Notes under the pieces: generated by a model
What the model was told of the DNA's origin: nothing
The model's input: only the letters and a program-made list of their open reading frames with translations
The model's database searches: none
Made by a program: the position numbers and the translations under genes
Source: Roseitalea porphyridii
GTDB lineage: Bacteria > Pseudomonadota > Alphaproteobacteria > Rhizobiales > Rhizobiaceae
Assembly (NCBI RefSeq): GCF_004331955.1
Contig: NZ_CP036532.1
Coordinates: 1-64,000 of the forward strand
Reading direction: 5' to 3'
Length of the DNA stretch: 64,000 nucleotides
Part shown: positions 54,701-64,000 of the stretch, in pieces
Layout: each line of letters starts with the position of its first letter
Numbering within the stretch: position 1 is the first letter of the stretch

Positions 54701-55068
54701 AGGACCAGATGCCGACAGACGACGACACCGAACGCGCCCGCTCACTGCTGGCCGGAATGCGCGCGTCGATCGACAACATCGATGCGGCGATCGTCTACAT
54801 GCTGACCGAACGCTTCCGCTGCACCGAGACCGTCAGCCGGCTCAAGGCCGAGCACGATCTGCCGTCGGCCGATCTTGTGCGCGAGGCCGAACAGGCCGAC
54901 CGGCTGCGCGGCCTGGCCGACGAGGCCGGATTCAGCCCCGATTTTGCCGAAGCCTATCTGCGCTTCGTTATCGACCATGTCATGCGCCATCACGATGCCA
55001 TCGCCGCCGGAGAAACCGGCGTCGATCTGGTCCGGCGCAGCGAACATCATCATCCCAACGCCATTTGA
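54697..55068 (+). CDS. Chorismate mutase, AroQ class
   Basis: A 123-residue all-helical chorismate mutase (chorismate to prephenate, first step towards Phe and Tyr). Seen: ASIDNIDAAIVYMLTERFRC, VSRLKAEHDLP, and later AYLRFVIDHVMRHH, the three-helix AroQ fold. Start at ATG 54697 overlaps the upstream stop as ATGA; ATG 54709 has AAGGA 4 bases ahead and is equally possible. Placed before rpsP, as in other alphaproteobacteria. Confidence 0.88.
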   Translation: MKDQMPTDDDTERARSLLAGMRASIDNIDAAIVYMLTERFRCTETVSRLKAEHDLPSADLVREAEQADRLRGLADEAGFSPDFAEAYLRFVIDHVMRHHDAIAAGETGVDLVRRSEHHHPNAI

Positions 55069-55086
55069 ACCGACAGGAGTAACCCT

Positions 55087-55515
55087 ATGGCACTGAAACT
55101 GCGTCTGGCCCGTGCCGGGTCGAAAAAGCGCCCCTACTACCACATCGTCGTCGCCGACGTGCGCTCGCCGCGCGATGGCCGCTTCATCGAGCAGGTCGGC
55201 TCGTGGAACCCGATGCTGCCCAAGGATGGCGAGGCGCCGCGCGTCAAGCTCGACGAGGAACGCGTCAAGCACTGGCTCGAGATGGGCGCGCAGCCGACCG
55301 ACCGCGTCCTGCGCTTTCTCGATCAGGCCGGCCTCGCCAAGCGCCCGGCGCGCCAGAACCCGAAGAAGGCTCTGCCCGGCAAGAAGGCCCAGGAACGCAT
55401 CGAAGAGCAGCGCATGAAGGAAGAAGAGGCCCGCCAGGCCGCCGACGAAGCCGCTGCTGCCGAAGCCGAAGCGCCGGCACAGGAAGCCCCGGCCGAGGCC
55501 GAAACCACCGAGTAG
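55087..55515 (+). CDS. rpsP: 30S ribosomal protein S16
   Basis: Ribosomal protein of 142 residues: the S16 core is about 1-80 ([30 protein letters not shown]), followed by a Lys/Glu/Ala-rich low-complexity tail that is common in Rhizobiales S16. AGGAG precedes ATG 55087. The usual followers rimM and trmD are absent; a convergent DUF1284 gene begins 5 bases after the stop. Confidence 0.96.
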   Translation: MALKLRLARAGSKKRPYYHIVVADVRSPRDGRFIEQVGSWNPMLPKDGEAPRVKLDEERVKHWLEMGAQPTDRVLRFLDQAGLAKRPARQNPKKALPGKKAQERIEEQRMKEEEARQAADEAAAAEAEAPAQEAPAEAETTE

Positions 55516-55520
55516 GCCGG

Positions 55521-55955
55521 TCAGCCCGCAGGACGTTCGGAGCTGATCCGGGCGTTCCGGTACCCGTTGCCGGCGATCGACGTGCACAGCGCCTGCCAGG
55601 GGCAGCCCTGACAGGCGGCGCGGGTCGTCTCTTCGGCGAATGCCCGGCGCAACCGGTCCAGCGTTGATGCATCGAAACTAATCGTGTCGCCCGGTGCGAC
55701 CGGGCGCCCGAGAAGCGCGGCCACGTCGGCGGCTGCCCGCCTGTCGCGCGCGGCGGGCCGTGCCTTGAAGCAATGGGCCTGCGCATCGTTCAGAAGCGGC
55801 GCGCACATATCGTCCGGGCCCTCGACGATCAGTGCCGGCTCGCCGGCGGACAAGCGCGCCGCGAGGGCGTCCGCGCGCCGGACGAACGCCTCGCTGTAGC
55901 CCTTGCCGACATAGGTCAGCAGGCACAGCAGGTGATGGGCCCTCAGCCGGACCAT
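55521..55955 (-). CDS. DUF1284-family protein
   Basis: A 144-residue protein starting VRLRAHHLLCLLTYVGKGYS and containing paired cysteines late (AACQGCPWQALC), which together with the early Cys could bind a metal or an iron-sulfur cluster. The role of the family is unknown. It lies 11 bases downstream of bioY on the same strand and is probably cotranscribed. Confidence 0.8.
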   Translation of the reverse strand: MVRLRAHHLLCLLTYVGKGYSEAFVRRADALAARLSAGEPALIVEGPDDMCAPLLNDAQAHCFKARPAARDRRAAADVAALLGRPVAPGDTISFDASTLDRLRRAFAEETTRAACQGCPWQALCTSIAGNGYRNARISSERPAG

Positions 55956-55966
55956 GCCGGCCGCCG

Positions 55967-56551
55967 TCAGCCGGATCGCTTGCGCAAGGTCCCGCGTGTC
56001 GCGACGCCGAGGATCGCCGCCCCCGTCACCGCCTTCAGCAGCGCTCCGACAAGGAACGGCATCACGCCTGATGTGATCGCCAGATCGGGTCCGACCAGCA
56101 GGGCAAGCCACGCCGCCCCAAGCACGAGGCACAACAGATTGCTGATCAACTGTCCGAGAAACGCAAGCACGACGCGGTGACCGTTCCAGCCGCGCTCGGC
56201 GAGCCATCCCGCCACGGCGCCGGCAACCGGGAAGGCGAACAGGTAGCCGGCCGTCGGGCCGACGAAGTGATGGGCGCCCGCCGCACCGCCGGCGAGAACC
56301 GGAAGACCCATTGCGCCCTGAGCCAGCCAGGCCGTGATGGTGATCGCGCCCAGGCGCCAGCCATAGAGCGCGCCGACAAGGGCCACGGCAAGCGTCTGCA
56401 TGGTTACCGGGACCGGTTTCAACGGCACCTCGACATAGGACGAGGCAGCCAGCAGCATGGTGCCGAGCACCACGGCTCCGACCTGCCAGGAGAACGAACG
56501 CCCCAGTGGCTTCAGGGGACTGAACCCAGCGGAAGAAACATAACCCGACAT
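55967..56551 (-). CDS. bioY: BioY, biotin uptake ECF substrate-binding component
   Basis: A 194-residue membrane protein with six helices, the S component that captures biotin (VEVPLKPVPVTMQTLAVAL; FVGPTAGYLFAFPVAG). The AAGGAG site lies about 6 bases before ATG 56551. No EcfA/EcfT (bioM/bioN) genes are beside it, so it may use a shared energy module or work alone, as some BioY proteins do. No BioR-like operator was seen upstream. Confidence 0.92.
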   Translation of the reverse strand: MSGYVSSAGFSPLKPLGRSFSWQVGAVVLGTMLLAASSYVEVPLKPVPVTMQTLAVALVGALYGWRLGAITITAWLAQGAMGLPVLAGGAAGAHHFVGPTAGYLFAFPVAGAVAGWLAERGWNGHRVVLAFLGQLISNLLCLVLGAAWLALLVGPDLAITSGVMPFLVGALLKAVTGAAILGVATRGTLRKRSG

Positions 56552-56790
56552 CAACGGCTCCTTGGCTTGCGTGACCCGGTCTTGTGTGACGGGCCGTCGA
56601 GGGCCATACCAGCGCGGCCGCAACGACTGCAAGTCAATCCCGCTTCCCCGGCGTTGGGTTGTCGCGCAGGAAAAAGCGAGCCGGGCAAGCGGCTGTTAAC
56701 CTTGTTTTTTCCTTCTTTCGCCTTTTTATTGGTCAAGGAAGGGCGCAAGACATGGCGGCGCGCCGAGCGTCGCAGGATTGGAGAAGGGAC

Positions 56791-57393
56791 ATGGGCAGGA
56801 CCCAGGCAGGCCCGTTGGCCGTCATCATCATGGCGGCCCTGGTGGTATCGGGCTGCACCAGCAATCGGGTGGGCGGGCTGAACACGCAGCCTTCGCCCCT
56901 TACGCCCGCACCGTCGGGGACAGTGACGAGCAACCAGTTGCCGCCGCCGACGCAGCCGGGCGTGGGTTCGCCCGCCATCGGTCCGGACGGATTCCCGATC
57001 GCGCCCGGCCAGACCGGAGTGGCCTCCGCCGATCCGAACGCCGACACGACGGACCCCGACGCCGTCGACGGTGCCGACACCGATTCCAGCGTCGTCGAGG
57101 TCGCCTCGGCCCAGCCGGTCTCCCGCGAGGAGATGGTCGGCGCCTGGCGCGTATCGACCCAGGGCGCCGACTGCCAGATGTTCATGGCGCTGACGCGCTG
57201 GTCGACCGGTTTCCGCGCCGCCTCGCGCGGCTGCCCGGGCGATGCGGCCAATGTTTCGTCCTGGAACATCAACGGCAACCGCGTCGTGCTCAGCGATTCC
57301 GGCGGCAACCAGGTGGCGACGCTGTTCTCGTCCGGCTCCGGCCGGTTCGACGGTCAGACGTCGGGCGGCCAGGCCATCAGCCTCGCCCGCTGA
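56791..57393 (+). CDS. Omp19-like lipoprotein, Inh/AprI protease-inhibitor domain
   Basis: A 200-residue outer-membrane lipoprotein. Lipobox VVSGC with Cys22, then a Pro/Thr-rich linker (about 28-105) and an AprI/Inh beta-barrel domain with two cysteines (ADCQMF, RGCPGD) and the end GRFDGQTSGGQAISL. The close match in both ends to Brucella Omp19 (Inh-family inhibitor that protects against host proteases) supports the assignment. Start at ATG 56791; an earlier in-frame ATG exists but would break the signal peptide. Upstream of zapE as in Brucella. Confidence 0.87.
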   Translation: MGRTQAGPLAVIIMAALVVSGCTSNRVGGLNTQPSPLTPAPSGTVTSNQLPPPTQPGVGSPAIGPDGFPIAPGQTGVASADPNADTTDPDAVDGADTDSSVVEVASAQPVSREEMVGAWRVSTQGADCQMFMALTRWSTGFRAASRGCPGDAANVSSWNINGNRVVLSDSGGNQVATLFSSGSGRFDGQTSGGQAISLAR

Positions 57394-57411
57394 TCGCGGA
57401 GGCGGGGCACC

Positions 57412-58575
57412 ATGCCCGAACGGATCCGGCCCGGCGACCAGGTGGCCACGCGCTACCGCGAACTGGTGCGCGAGGGCGCGATCGCCGACGATCCCGCCCA
57501 GCGCGCGCTCGCCGACAAGCTCGACGAGATCAACCGGGCCGTCGCCTCGATGCGGCTGGCATCGAAATCGTCGTCGCTGGGCTGGCTGTTCGCCAAAAAG
57601 GCGCCCCGTTTCGATCAGGTGCGCGGCCTTTACATCCACGGCTCGGTCGGGCGCGGCAAGACCATGCTCATGGACTTCTTCTTCCGCGCCTGCCCGGCCC
57701 GGCGCAAGCGCCGCGCCCATTTCCATGATTTCATGGCCGACGTGCACGACCGGATCGCCGCCCATCGCGCCGCGCTGAAGGCGGGCGAGGTCAAGGGCGA
57801 CGACCCGATCCCGCCGGTGGCCCGCGCCATCTCCGACCAGGCGCGCGTTCTGTGTTTCGACGAGTTCACCGTGACCGACATCGCCGACGCGATGATCCTG
57901 TCACGCCTGTTCACCGCCCTGTTCGAGCGCGGTGTGGTGTTGATTGCGACCTCGAACGTGCCGCCGCACGATCTCTACAAGGACGGTCTCAATCGCGGGC
58001 TGTTCACGCCGTTCATCGACGTGCTGATGGCGCACACCGACGTGTTCAGCCTCGATGCGGACCGCGACTACCGGCTTGGCCGCCTCGCCCATACCCCGCT
58101 CTACATGACCCCGCTCGGGCCACAGACCGACATGGCGATGGAAGCGGCGTGGGTGAAGATCACCGGCGGCATCGGCGCCGCGCCGGCACGGATCGCGGTC
58201 AAGGGGCGGCATATCGAGGTGCCAGCGGCGGTGCTCGATGCGGCCCGGTTCAGCTTCGCCGATCTGTGCGAGGCGCCGCTCGGCGCGCGCGACCATCTGG
58301 CGATCGCCCGGCAGTACCGCACGCTCATGGTCGAGAACGTGCCGGTGATCGGCGACGGCCGGCGCAACGAGGCCAAACGGTTCATCAACCTGATCGACAC
58401 GCTCTATGACAACCGCAACAAGCTGGTCGTCTCGGCCGACGCGCAGCCGGACGCGCTCTATCAGGCAACCAGCGGCACCGAGGCGTTCGAGTTCGAACGC
58501 ACGGCCTCGCGGCTCAACGAAATGCGGTCCGAGGACTGGCTGGCCGGCGGACAACCCCTCGCAAGGGCGTCGTGA
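57412..58575 (+). CDS. zapE: ZapE, AFG1-like cell-division ATPase
   Basis: A 387-residue AAA-type ATPase: Walker A GSVGRGKTM (residues 77-85), Walker B VLCFDEFTVTDIADAM, and the sensor TSNVPPHDLYKDGL. ZapE is associated with Z-ring constriction under stress; the mitochondrial AFG1/LACE1 is related. Followed by a VOC gene and then mdh, the conserved Rhizobiales order. Confidence 0.93.
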   Translation: MPERIRPGDQVATRYRELVREGAIADDPAQRALADKLDEINRAVASMRLASKSSSLGWLFAKKAPRFDQVRGLYIHGSVGRGKTMLMDFFFRACPARRKRRAHFHDFMADVHDRIAAHRAALKAGEVKGDDPIPPVARAISDQARVLCFDEFTVTDIADAMILSRLFTALFERGVVLIATSNVPPHDLYKDGLNRGLFTPFIDVLMAHTDVFSLDADRDYRLGRLAHTPLYMTPLGPQTDMAMEAAWVKITGGIGAAPARIAVKGRHIEVPAAVLDAARFSFADLCEAPLGARDHLAIARQYRTLMVENVPVIGDGRRNEAKRFINLIDTLYDNRNKLVVSADAQPDALYQATSGTEAFEFERTASRLNEMRSEDWLAGGQPLARAS

Positions 58576-58982
58576 GCGCCCGGATCGCGCTCGTCACGCT
58601 GGTGGTGCCCGACTATGACGCGGCGATCGCCTTCTATCGCGACGCGCTCGGCTTCGATCTTCTCGAGGACACGCCGCTCGGCCCGACCAGGCGCTGGGTC
58701 CGCGTCGCGCCGAAGGGCGGTGGCACGGCCCTGCTTCTTGCACAGGCGGACGGCGCCGGGCAGCACGCCGCGATCGGCAACCAGACCGGCGGCCGCGTCG
58801 CCTTCTTCCTGGAGACGGACGATTTCGAGCGCGACCATGAGCGCTTTCGCCGGGCCGGCGTTCGGTTTGCCAAACGACCGCGCCGGGAACCCTACGGAAC
58901 GGTCGCGGTGTTCACCGATCCGTTCGGCAATCGCTGGGACCTGATCGAACCGGCCCGTCCGTCGTCGCCCGCGCCGACCTGA
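58572..58982 (+). CDS. VOC-family (glyoxalase-like) protein
   Basis: A 136-residue vicinal-oxygen-chelate fold protein (VPDYDAAIAFYRDALGFDL; VFTDPFGNRWDLIEP), possibly a metal-dependent isomerase or dioxygenase-like enzyme; the substrate is unknown. The start GTG 58572 overlaps the zapE stop as GTGA. Last gene before the mdh promoter region. Confidence 0.83.
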   Translation: MSARIALVTLVVPDYDAAIAFYRDALGFDLLEDTPLGPTRRWVRVAPKGGGTALLLAQADGAGQHAAIGNQTGGRVAFFLETDDFERDHERFRRAGVRFAKRPRREPYGTVAVFTDPFGNRWDLIEPARPSSPAPT

Positions 58983-59036
58983 CGCAGGGGAACCACCCGG
59001 ACCGATCAGCACGGACAGGGTGACGATGCGCGATCT

Positions 59037-59056
59037 GATTTACGTTTACGTAAATC
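59037..59056. promoter_or_regulatory. Near-perfect ACGT-type operator upstream of mdh operon
   Basis: Perfect 9-base inverted repeat (GATTTACGT and ACGTAAATC) around a 2-base TT spacer, 151 bases before the mdh start codon. It is the strongest dyad in the window. The TTACG/CGTAA core is like sites I recall for MerR-type LiuR regulators of branched-chain and fatty-acid breakdown; this match is from memory and the regulator is unidentified. Confidence 0.6.
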
Positions 59057-59186
59057 CCGGATTGGCTAACCGATTGAAATCGCTGATTACGAAAGTTTTG
59101 GTTGATTTCCTTCCGGCCTTGGTCCACGCCCACGGCATCGATCGGGGGAGACCGGGCAGCCGCACGGGTCGTCCCTTCCACAATGA

Positions 59187-60170
<984 letters not shown>

Positions 60171-60186
60171 GGCGCGCGGAGACCGG

Positions 60187-60777
60187 ATGATCGTCTTGCG
60201 CACCATCTCCACGCTCGCCGCCGCGGGGTTCGCCGCGGCGATCGCCGTTTCAGGTGCCGGAGCGGCCGAGAGCGTCTACACCGACCTCGATCTCGACGCC
60301 TGCACGATGCTCGACTTCCACGAGGAGTCGGGCAGCGCCGGTTTCCAATGCGAGGGCCTGCCCGGCTACCCGGTGTTCGCCAGCGAGGGCGATCTGCGCT
60401 TCGACGTTGACTTCGGCGTGCCGAACGAGCGCTGGGAGAGCTTTTCTCCGTTCAACGCCATCAACGACGTGGTGGAATGGCGCGTGACGGACGGCGAACC
60501 GCATGCGGCGATCCTGCGCTATCTGATCGATACCGGCGTCACCGGCGGTCCCGAGGACAAGGGGCAGTTGCTGGTCGTCTCCAGCGTTGGCCGCGAAGGG
60601 GCGCCGGGCTGCGTGGTGGCGCTCGTCGACGCGGCCATCGAGCAGGCCAACGGCGTGGCGCGCGGCGCCGCGGCCATGGCGCCGCTTTTCGCCTGCGGCA
60701 CCCATGCGCCGGTGGCGATCGGGCCCGAAGGCAGTTTCGCATTCAGCTTCTCCGGCATGGCGCCGGAAGGCCAGTGA
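60187..60777 (+). CDS. Exported hypothetical protein in TCA operon
   Basis: Unrecognised 196-residue protein with a signal peptide (hydrophobic 8-25, cleavage near GAGAAE). Four Cys in the mature part (DACTML, FQCEG, PGCVV, FACGT) could form two disulfides in the periplasm. It starts 16 bases after mdh and ends 25 bases before sucC, so it is cotranscribed. I recall similar exported proteins between these genes in other Rhizobiales; the role is unknown. Confidence 0.75.
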   Translation: MIVLRTISTLAAAGFAAAIAVSGAGAAESVYTDLDLDACTMLDFHEESGSAGFQCEGLPGYPVFASEGDLRFDVDFGVPNERWESFSPFNAINDVVEWRVTDGEPHAAILRYLIDTGVTGGPEDKGQLLVVSSVGREGAPGCVVALVDAAIEQANGVARGAAAMAPLFACGTHAPVAIGPEGSFAFSFSGMAPEGQ

Positions 60778-60802
60778 AGGTCAACCAGAAGAGGCAGACC
60801 GC

Positions 60803-62005
<1,203 letters not shown>

Positions 62006-62008
62006 TCC

Positions 62009-62929
62009 ATGTCCATTCTGGTCAACAAAGACACCAAGGTCCTCGTTCAGGGCCTGACCGGCAAGACCGGCACCTTCCATACCGAACAGGCGCTCGCCTA
62101 TTTCGGCACGCAGATGGTCGGTGGCATCCACCCCAAGAAGGGCGGCGAGACCTGGACGGCCGGCGAGGGCGCCGGCGAAAAGGCGGGCGCCGAACTGCCG
62201 ATCTTCGCCACCGTCGCCGAAGGCAAGAAGGCGACCGGAGCCAACGCCTCGGTCGTCTACGTGCCGCCGGCGGGCGCGGGCGATGCGATCATCGAGGCGA
62301 TCGACGCCGACATTCCGCTGATCATCTGCATCACCGAGGGCATCCCCGTGATGGACATGGTCAAGGTCAAGGCACGGCTCGACAAGTCCAAGTCGCGCCT
62401 GATCGGACCGAACTGCCCCGGCGTTCTGACGCCCGAGGAGTGCAAGATCGGCATCATGCCGGGCCGCATCTTCAAGAAGGGCTCGGTCGGCATCCTGTCG
62501 CGCTCGGGCACGCTGACCTACGAGGCCGTCTTCCAGACCACCAACGAGGGGCTCGGCCAGTCGACCGCGGTCGGAATCGGCGGCGATCCGGTCAAGGGGA
62601 CCGAATTCATCGACATGCTGGATCTGTTCCTCGACGATGACGAGACCGAATCCATCATCATGATCGGCGAGATCGGCGGCAGCGCCGAGGAAGACGCCTG
62701 CGAGTGGCTCAAGGCGCAGGCAGAAAAGGGCCGCAAGAAGCCGATGGTCGGTTTCATCGCCGGCCGCACCGCCCCGCCCGGACGCACCATGGGTCACGCC
62801 GGCGCGGTGATTTCCGGAGGCAAGGGCGGCGCCGACGACAAGATCAAGGCGATGGAGGATGCGGGCATCCGCGTCTCGCCCTCGCCGGCGCAACTGGGTT
62901 CGACGCTGGTCGAGGTGCTGAAGGGCTGA
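62009..62929 (+). CDS. sucD: Succinyl-CoA synthetase alpha subunit
   Basis: Alpha chain of 306 residues: CoA-binding start [35 protein letters not shown], and the phospho-histidine in the segment [12 protein letters not shown]. Pairs with sucC, 3 bases upstream. Confidence 0.97.
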   Translation: MSILVNKDTKVLVQGLTGKTGTFHTEQALAYFGTQMVGGIHPKKGGETWTAGEGAGEKAGAELPIFATVAEGKKATGANASVVYVPPAGAGDAIIEAIDADIPLIICITEGIPVMDMVKVKARLDKSKSRLIGPNCPGVLTPEECKIGIMPGRIFKKGSVGILSRSGTLTYEAVFQTTNEGLGQSTAVGIGGDPVKGTEFIDMLDLFLDDDETESIIMIGEIGGSAEEDACEWLKAQAEKGRKKPMVGFIAGRTAPPGRTMGHAGAVISGGKGGADDKIKAMEDAGIRVSPSPAQLGSTLVEVLKG

Positions 62930-62933
62930 CGCA

Positions 62934-63332
62934 TTGACCGACAGTACGCGCACCGCGGTCGACAACTGGTACGCCGCCATCAAGGCCGGCGACTGGGCCG
63001 CCCTGCGTGACGCGACCACAACGGACATCGTTGTGGACTATCCCGCGCCGGACGGGGCGTTGCCGTGGTCGGGCGAATGGAAAGGGCCCGATCGATTGCA
63101 GGCGTTCTTCAGGACGATCGGCGACCATCTCAGTGTGGACCGGGTCGAAGTCACCGACACTTTCGAAACCGACGATGCGTTCATCACGGTTCTGAAGGGA
63201 CAGTGGACGGTTCGCAGCAACGGCCGAAAGGTCAATGCCCGGGCGGTCAATATCTTCAGGATCAGAGACGGGCTCGTTGCCCGGTATCAGGTGCATAACG
63301 ACACGGCCGCGTTCGCAAAGGCGCTGGACTGA
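62934..63332 (+). CDS. NTF2/SnoaL-like protein inserted between sucD and sucA
   Basis: A 132-residue protein with the cone-shaped NTF2-like fold ([37 protein letters not shown]), seen in SnoaL-type cyclases and ketosteroid isomerase-like proteins. Start is TTG 62934 with AAGGG about 9 bases upstream; no ATG is available early. It lies 4 bases after sucD and 43 before sucA, so it should be cotranscribed. It has no known place in the TCA cycle. Confidence 0.8.
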   Translation: MTDSTRTAVDNWYAAIKAGDWAALRDATTTDIVVDYPAPDGALPWSGEWKGPDRLQAFFRTIGDHLSVDRVEVTDTFETDDAFITVLKGQWTVRSNGRKVNARAVNIFRIRDGLVARYQVHNDTAAFAKALD

Positions 63333-63375
63333 AACGAGGCTCTGGGAGACGGCGGAAACGCCCGAGGGAATGAAA

Positions 63376-64000
63376 ATGGCACGCAAGGATCAGGCCAACG
63401 ACATCTTCGCCGGGACATCGTTCCTCTACGGCGGCAACGCGCTCTACATCGAGCAGATGCAGGCGCGCTACGAGGAGGACCCGGCCTCGGTCTCCGAGGA
63501 ATGGCGCAGCTTCTTCGAGGGCCTGGCCGACAATCCCGACGATGTCATCAAGGTGGCCGACGGCCCCTCATGGGAGCGCGACAACTGGCCGATCGCGCAG
63601 AACGGCGAGCTGACCTCGGCGCTCGACGGCAACTGGGGCGAGGTCGAGGCGCACATGAACGGCAAGCTCGCCGAGAAGGCGCGCGCGGCCGGCGAAGGCA
63701 TCTCCAGCGAGGAACTGCTGCGCGCCACCCGCGATTCGGTCCGAGCGATCATGATGATCCGCGCCTATCGCATGCGCGGCCATCTGCACGCCGATCTCGA
63801 TCCGCTCGGCCTGGCCGGCCACAAGGAGGACTATAACGAACTGCACCCGTCCTCCTACGGGTTCCAGGAGAGCGATTACGACCGGCCGATCTTCATCGAT
63901 CACGTGCTCGGGCTCGAGTATGCGACGATCCCGCAGATGCTCGACATCCTCAAGCGCACCTATTGCGGCACGATGGCGGTCGAATTCATGCACATCTCCA
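63376..64000 (+). CDS. sucA: 2-oxoglutarate dehydrogenase E1 (N-terminal part, cut by window end)
   Basis: Start of the thiamine-diphosphate-dependent E1 subunit (normally near 990 residues); 208 residues are visible. It has FAGTSFLYGGNALYIEQM, EEWRSFFEGL and AIMMIRAYRMRGHLHADLDPLG, typical of OdhA/SucA. Start set at ATG 63376 because GAGGG lies about 7 bases upstream; ATG 63370 is in frame. Continues past the edge, probably followed by sucB. Confidence 0.96.
   Translation, partial: MARKDQANDIFAGTSFLYGGNALYIEQMQARYEEDPASVSEEWRSFFEGLADNPDDVIKVADGPSWERDNWPIAQNGELTSALDGNWGEVEAHMNGKLAEKARAAGEGISSEELLRATRDSVRAIMMIRAYRMRGHLHADLDPLGLAGHKEDYNELHPSSYGFQESDYDRPIFIDHVLGLEYATIPQMLDILKRTYCGTMAVEFMHIS

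Noticed and set aside
56552-56790. Possible BioR operator upstream of bioY
   Set aside because: No TTATMKATAA-like sequence was found in this region.

Overview
The window is about 64 kb of high-GC, densely coding chromosome from an alphaproteobacterium, most likely of the order Hyphomicrobiales (Rhizobiales). The evidence is gene order and protein type: dapF - mtaB - ftsY - ispZ, an Omp19-like inhibitor lipoprotein - zapE - mdh - sucC - sucD - sucA, and a DapF and Omp19 that resemble the Brucella proteins. I cannot name a genus. I see no tRNA, rRNA, CRISPR array, insertion sequence or prophage. No stretch longer than 300 bases lacks a gene. Long antisense frames are common because of the GC-rich codon bias and were ignored.

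Layout. (1) 1-2155: a membrane CHASE-PAS-GGDEF-EAL cyclic-di-GMP enzyme cut by the window edge. (2) 2275-7264: dabB-dabA, an energy-coupled inorganic-carbon uptake pair, divergent from a LysR regulator. (3) 7277-15210: an amino-sugar locus (solute-binding protein, two permeases, ROK kinase, GntR regulator, SIS protein and ATPase in one overlapping operon) divergent from nagA. (4) 15236-21881: histidine utilisation by the HutF route (hutF divergent from hutI-hutH-hutU-hutC), with a HutC-type operator between the arms. (5) 21943-30035: an AlkB-like membrane monooxygenase, then a Liv-type ABC transporter and an acyl-CoA synthetase. (6) 30064-31728: a trimeric autotransporter adhesin. (7) 31890-39524: a signalling island with a six-helix membrane hybrid histidine kinase, two single-domain response regulators, an alpha-oxoamine synthase of the CqsA/LqsA type and a divergent GGDEF-EAL protein. 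This is the most interesting region: the combination resembles the Vibrio Cqs and Legionella Lqs alpha-hydroxyketone quorum-sensing systems. (8) 39607-44579: outer-membrane barrel, M3 oligopeptidase, site-2-type protease, Nudix hydrolase and a ClbS/DfsB-like protein. (9) 44584-49162: ispZ, ftsY, mtaB, dapF and a tiny membrane protein. (10) 49240-51778: a metallo-beta-lactamase-fold enzyme and sbtA-sbtB, a second bicarbonate uptake system. (11) 52015-55515: ffh, two acetyltransferases, chorismate mutase and rpsP in one overlapping unit. (12) 55521-58982: DUF1284, bioY, Omp19-like lipoprotein, zapE and a VOC protein. (13) 59208-64000: mdh - hypothetical - sucC - sucD - NTF2-like - sucA (cut), the TCA-cycle operon.

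Functionally the window describes a heterotroph that takes up amino sugars, histidine and an organic acid or amino acid, feeds them into the TCA operon, and holds two inorganic-carbon uptake systems although no RuBisCO or carbonic anhydrase gene lies here. Those systems could support anaplerotic carboxylation. Two c-di-GMP enzymes, an adhesin and the possible quorum-sensing island suggest control of a surface-attached or density-dependent lifestyle. Functions are inferred from sequence motifs and context read by eye; no database search was run.
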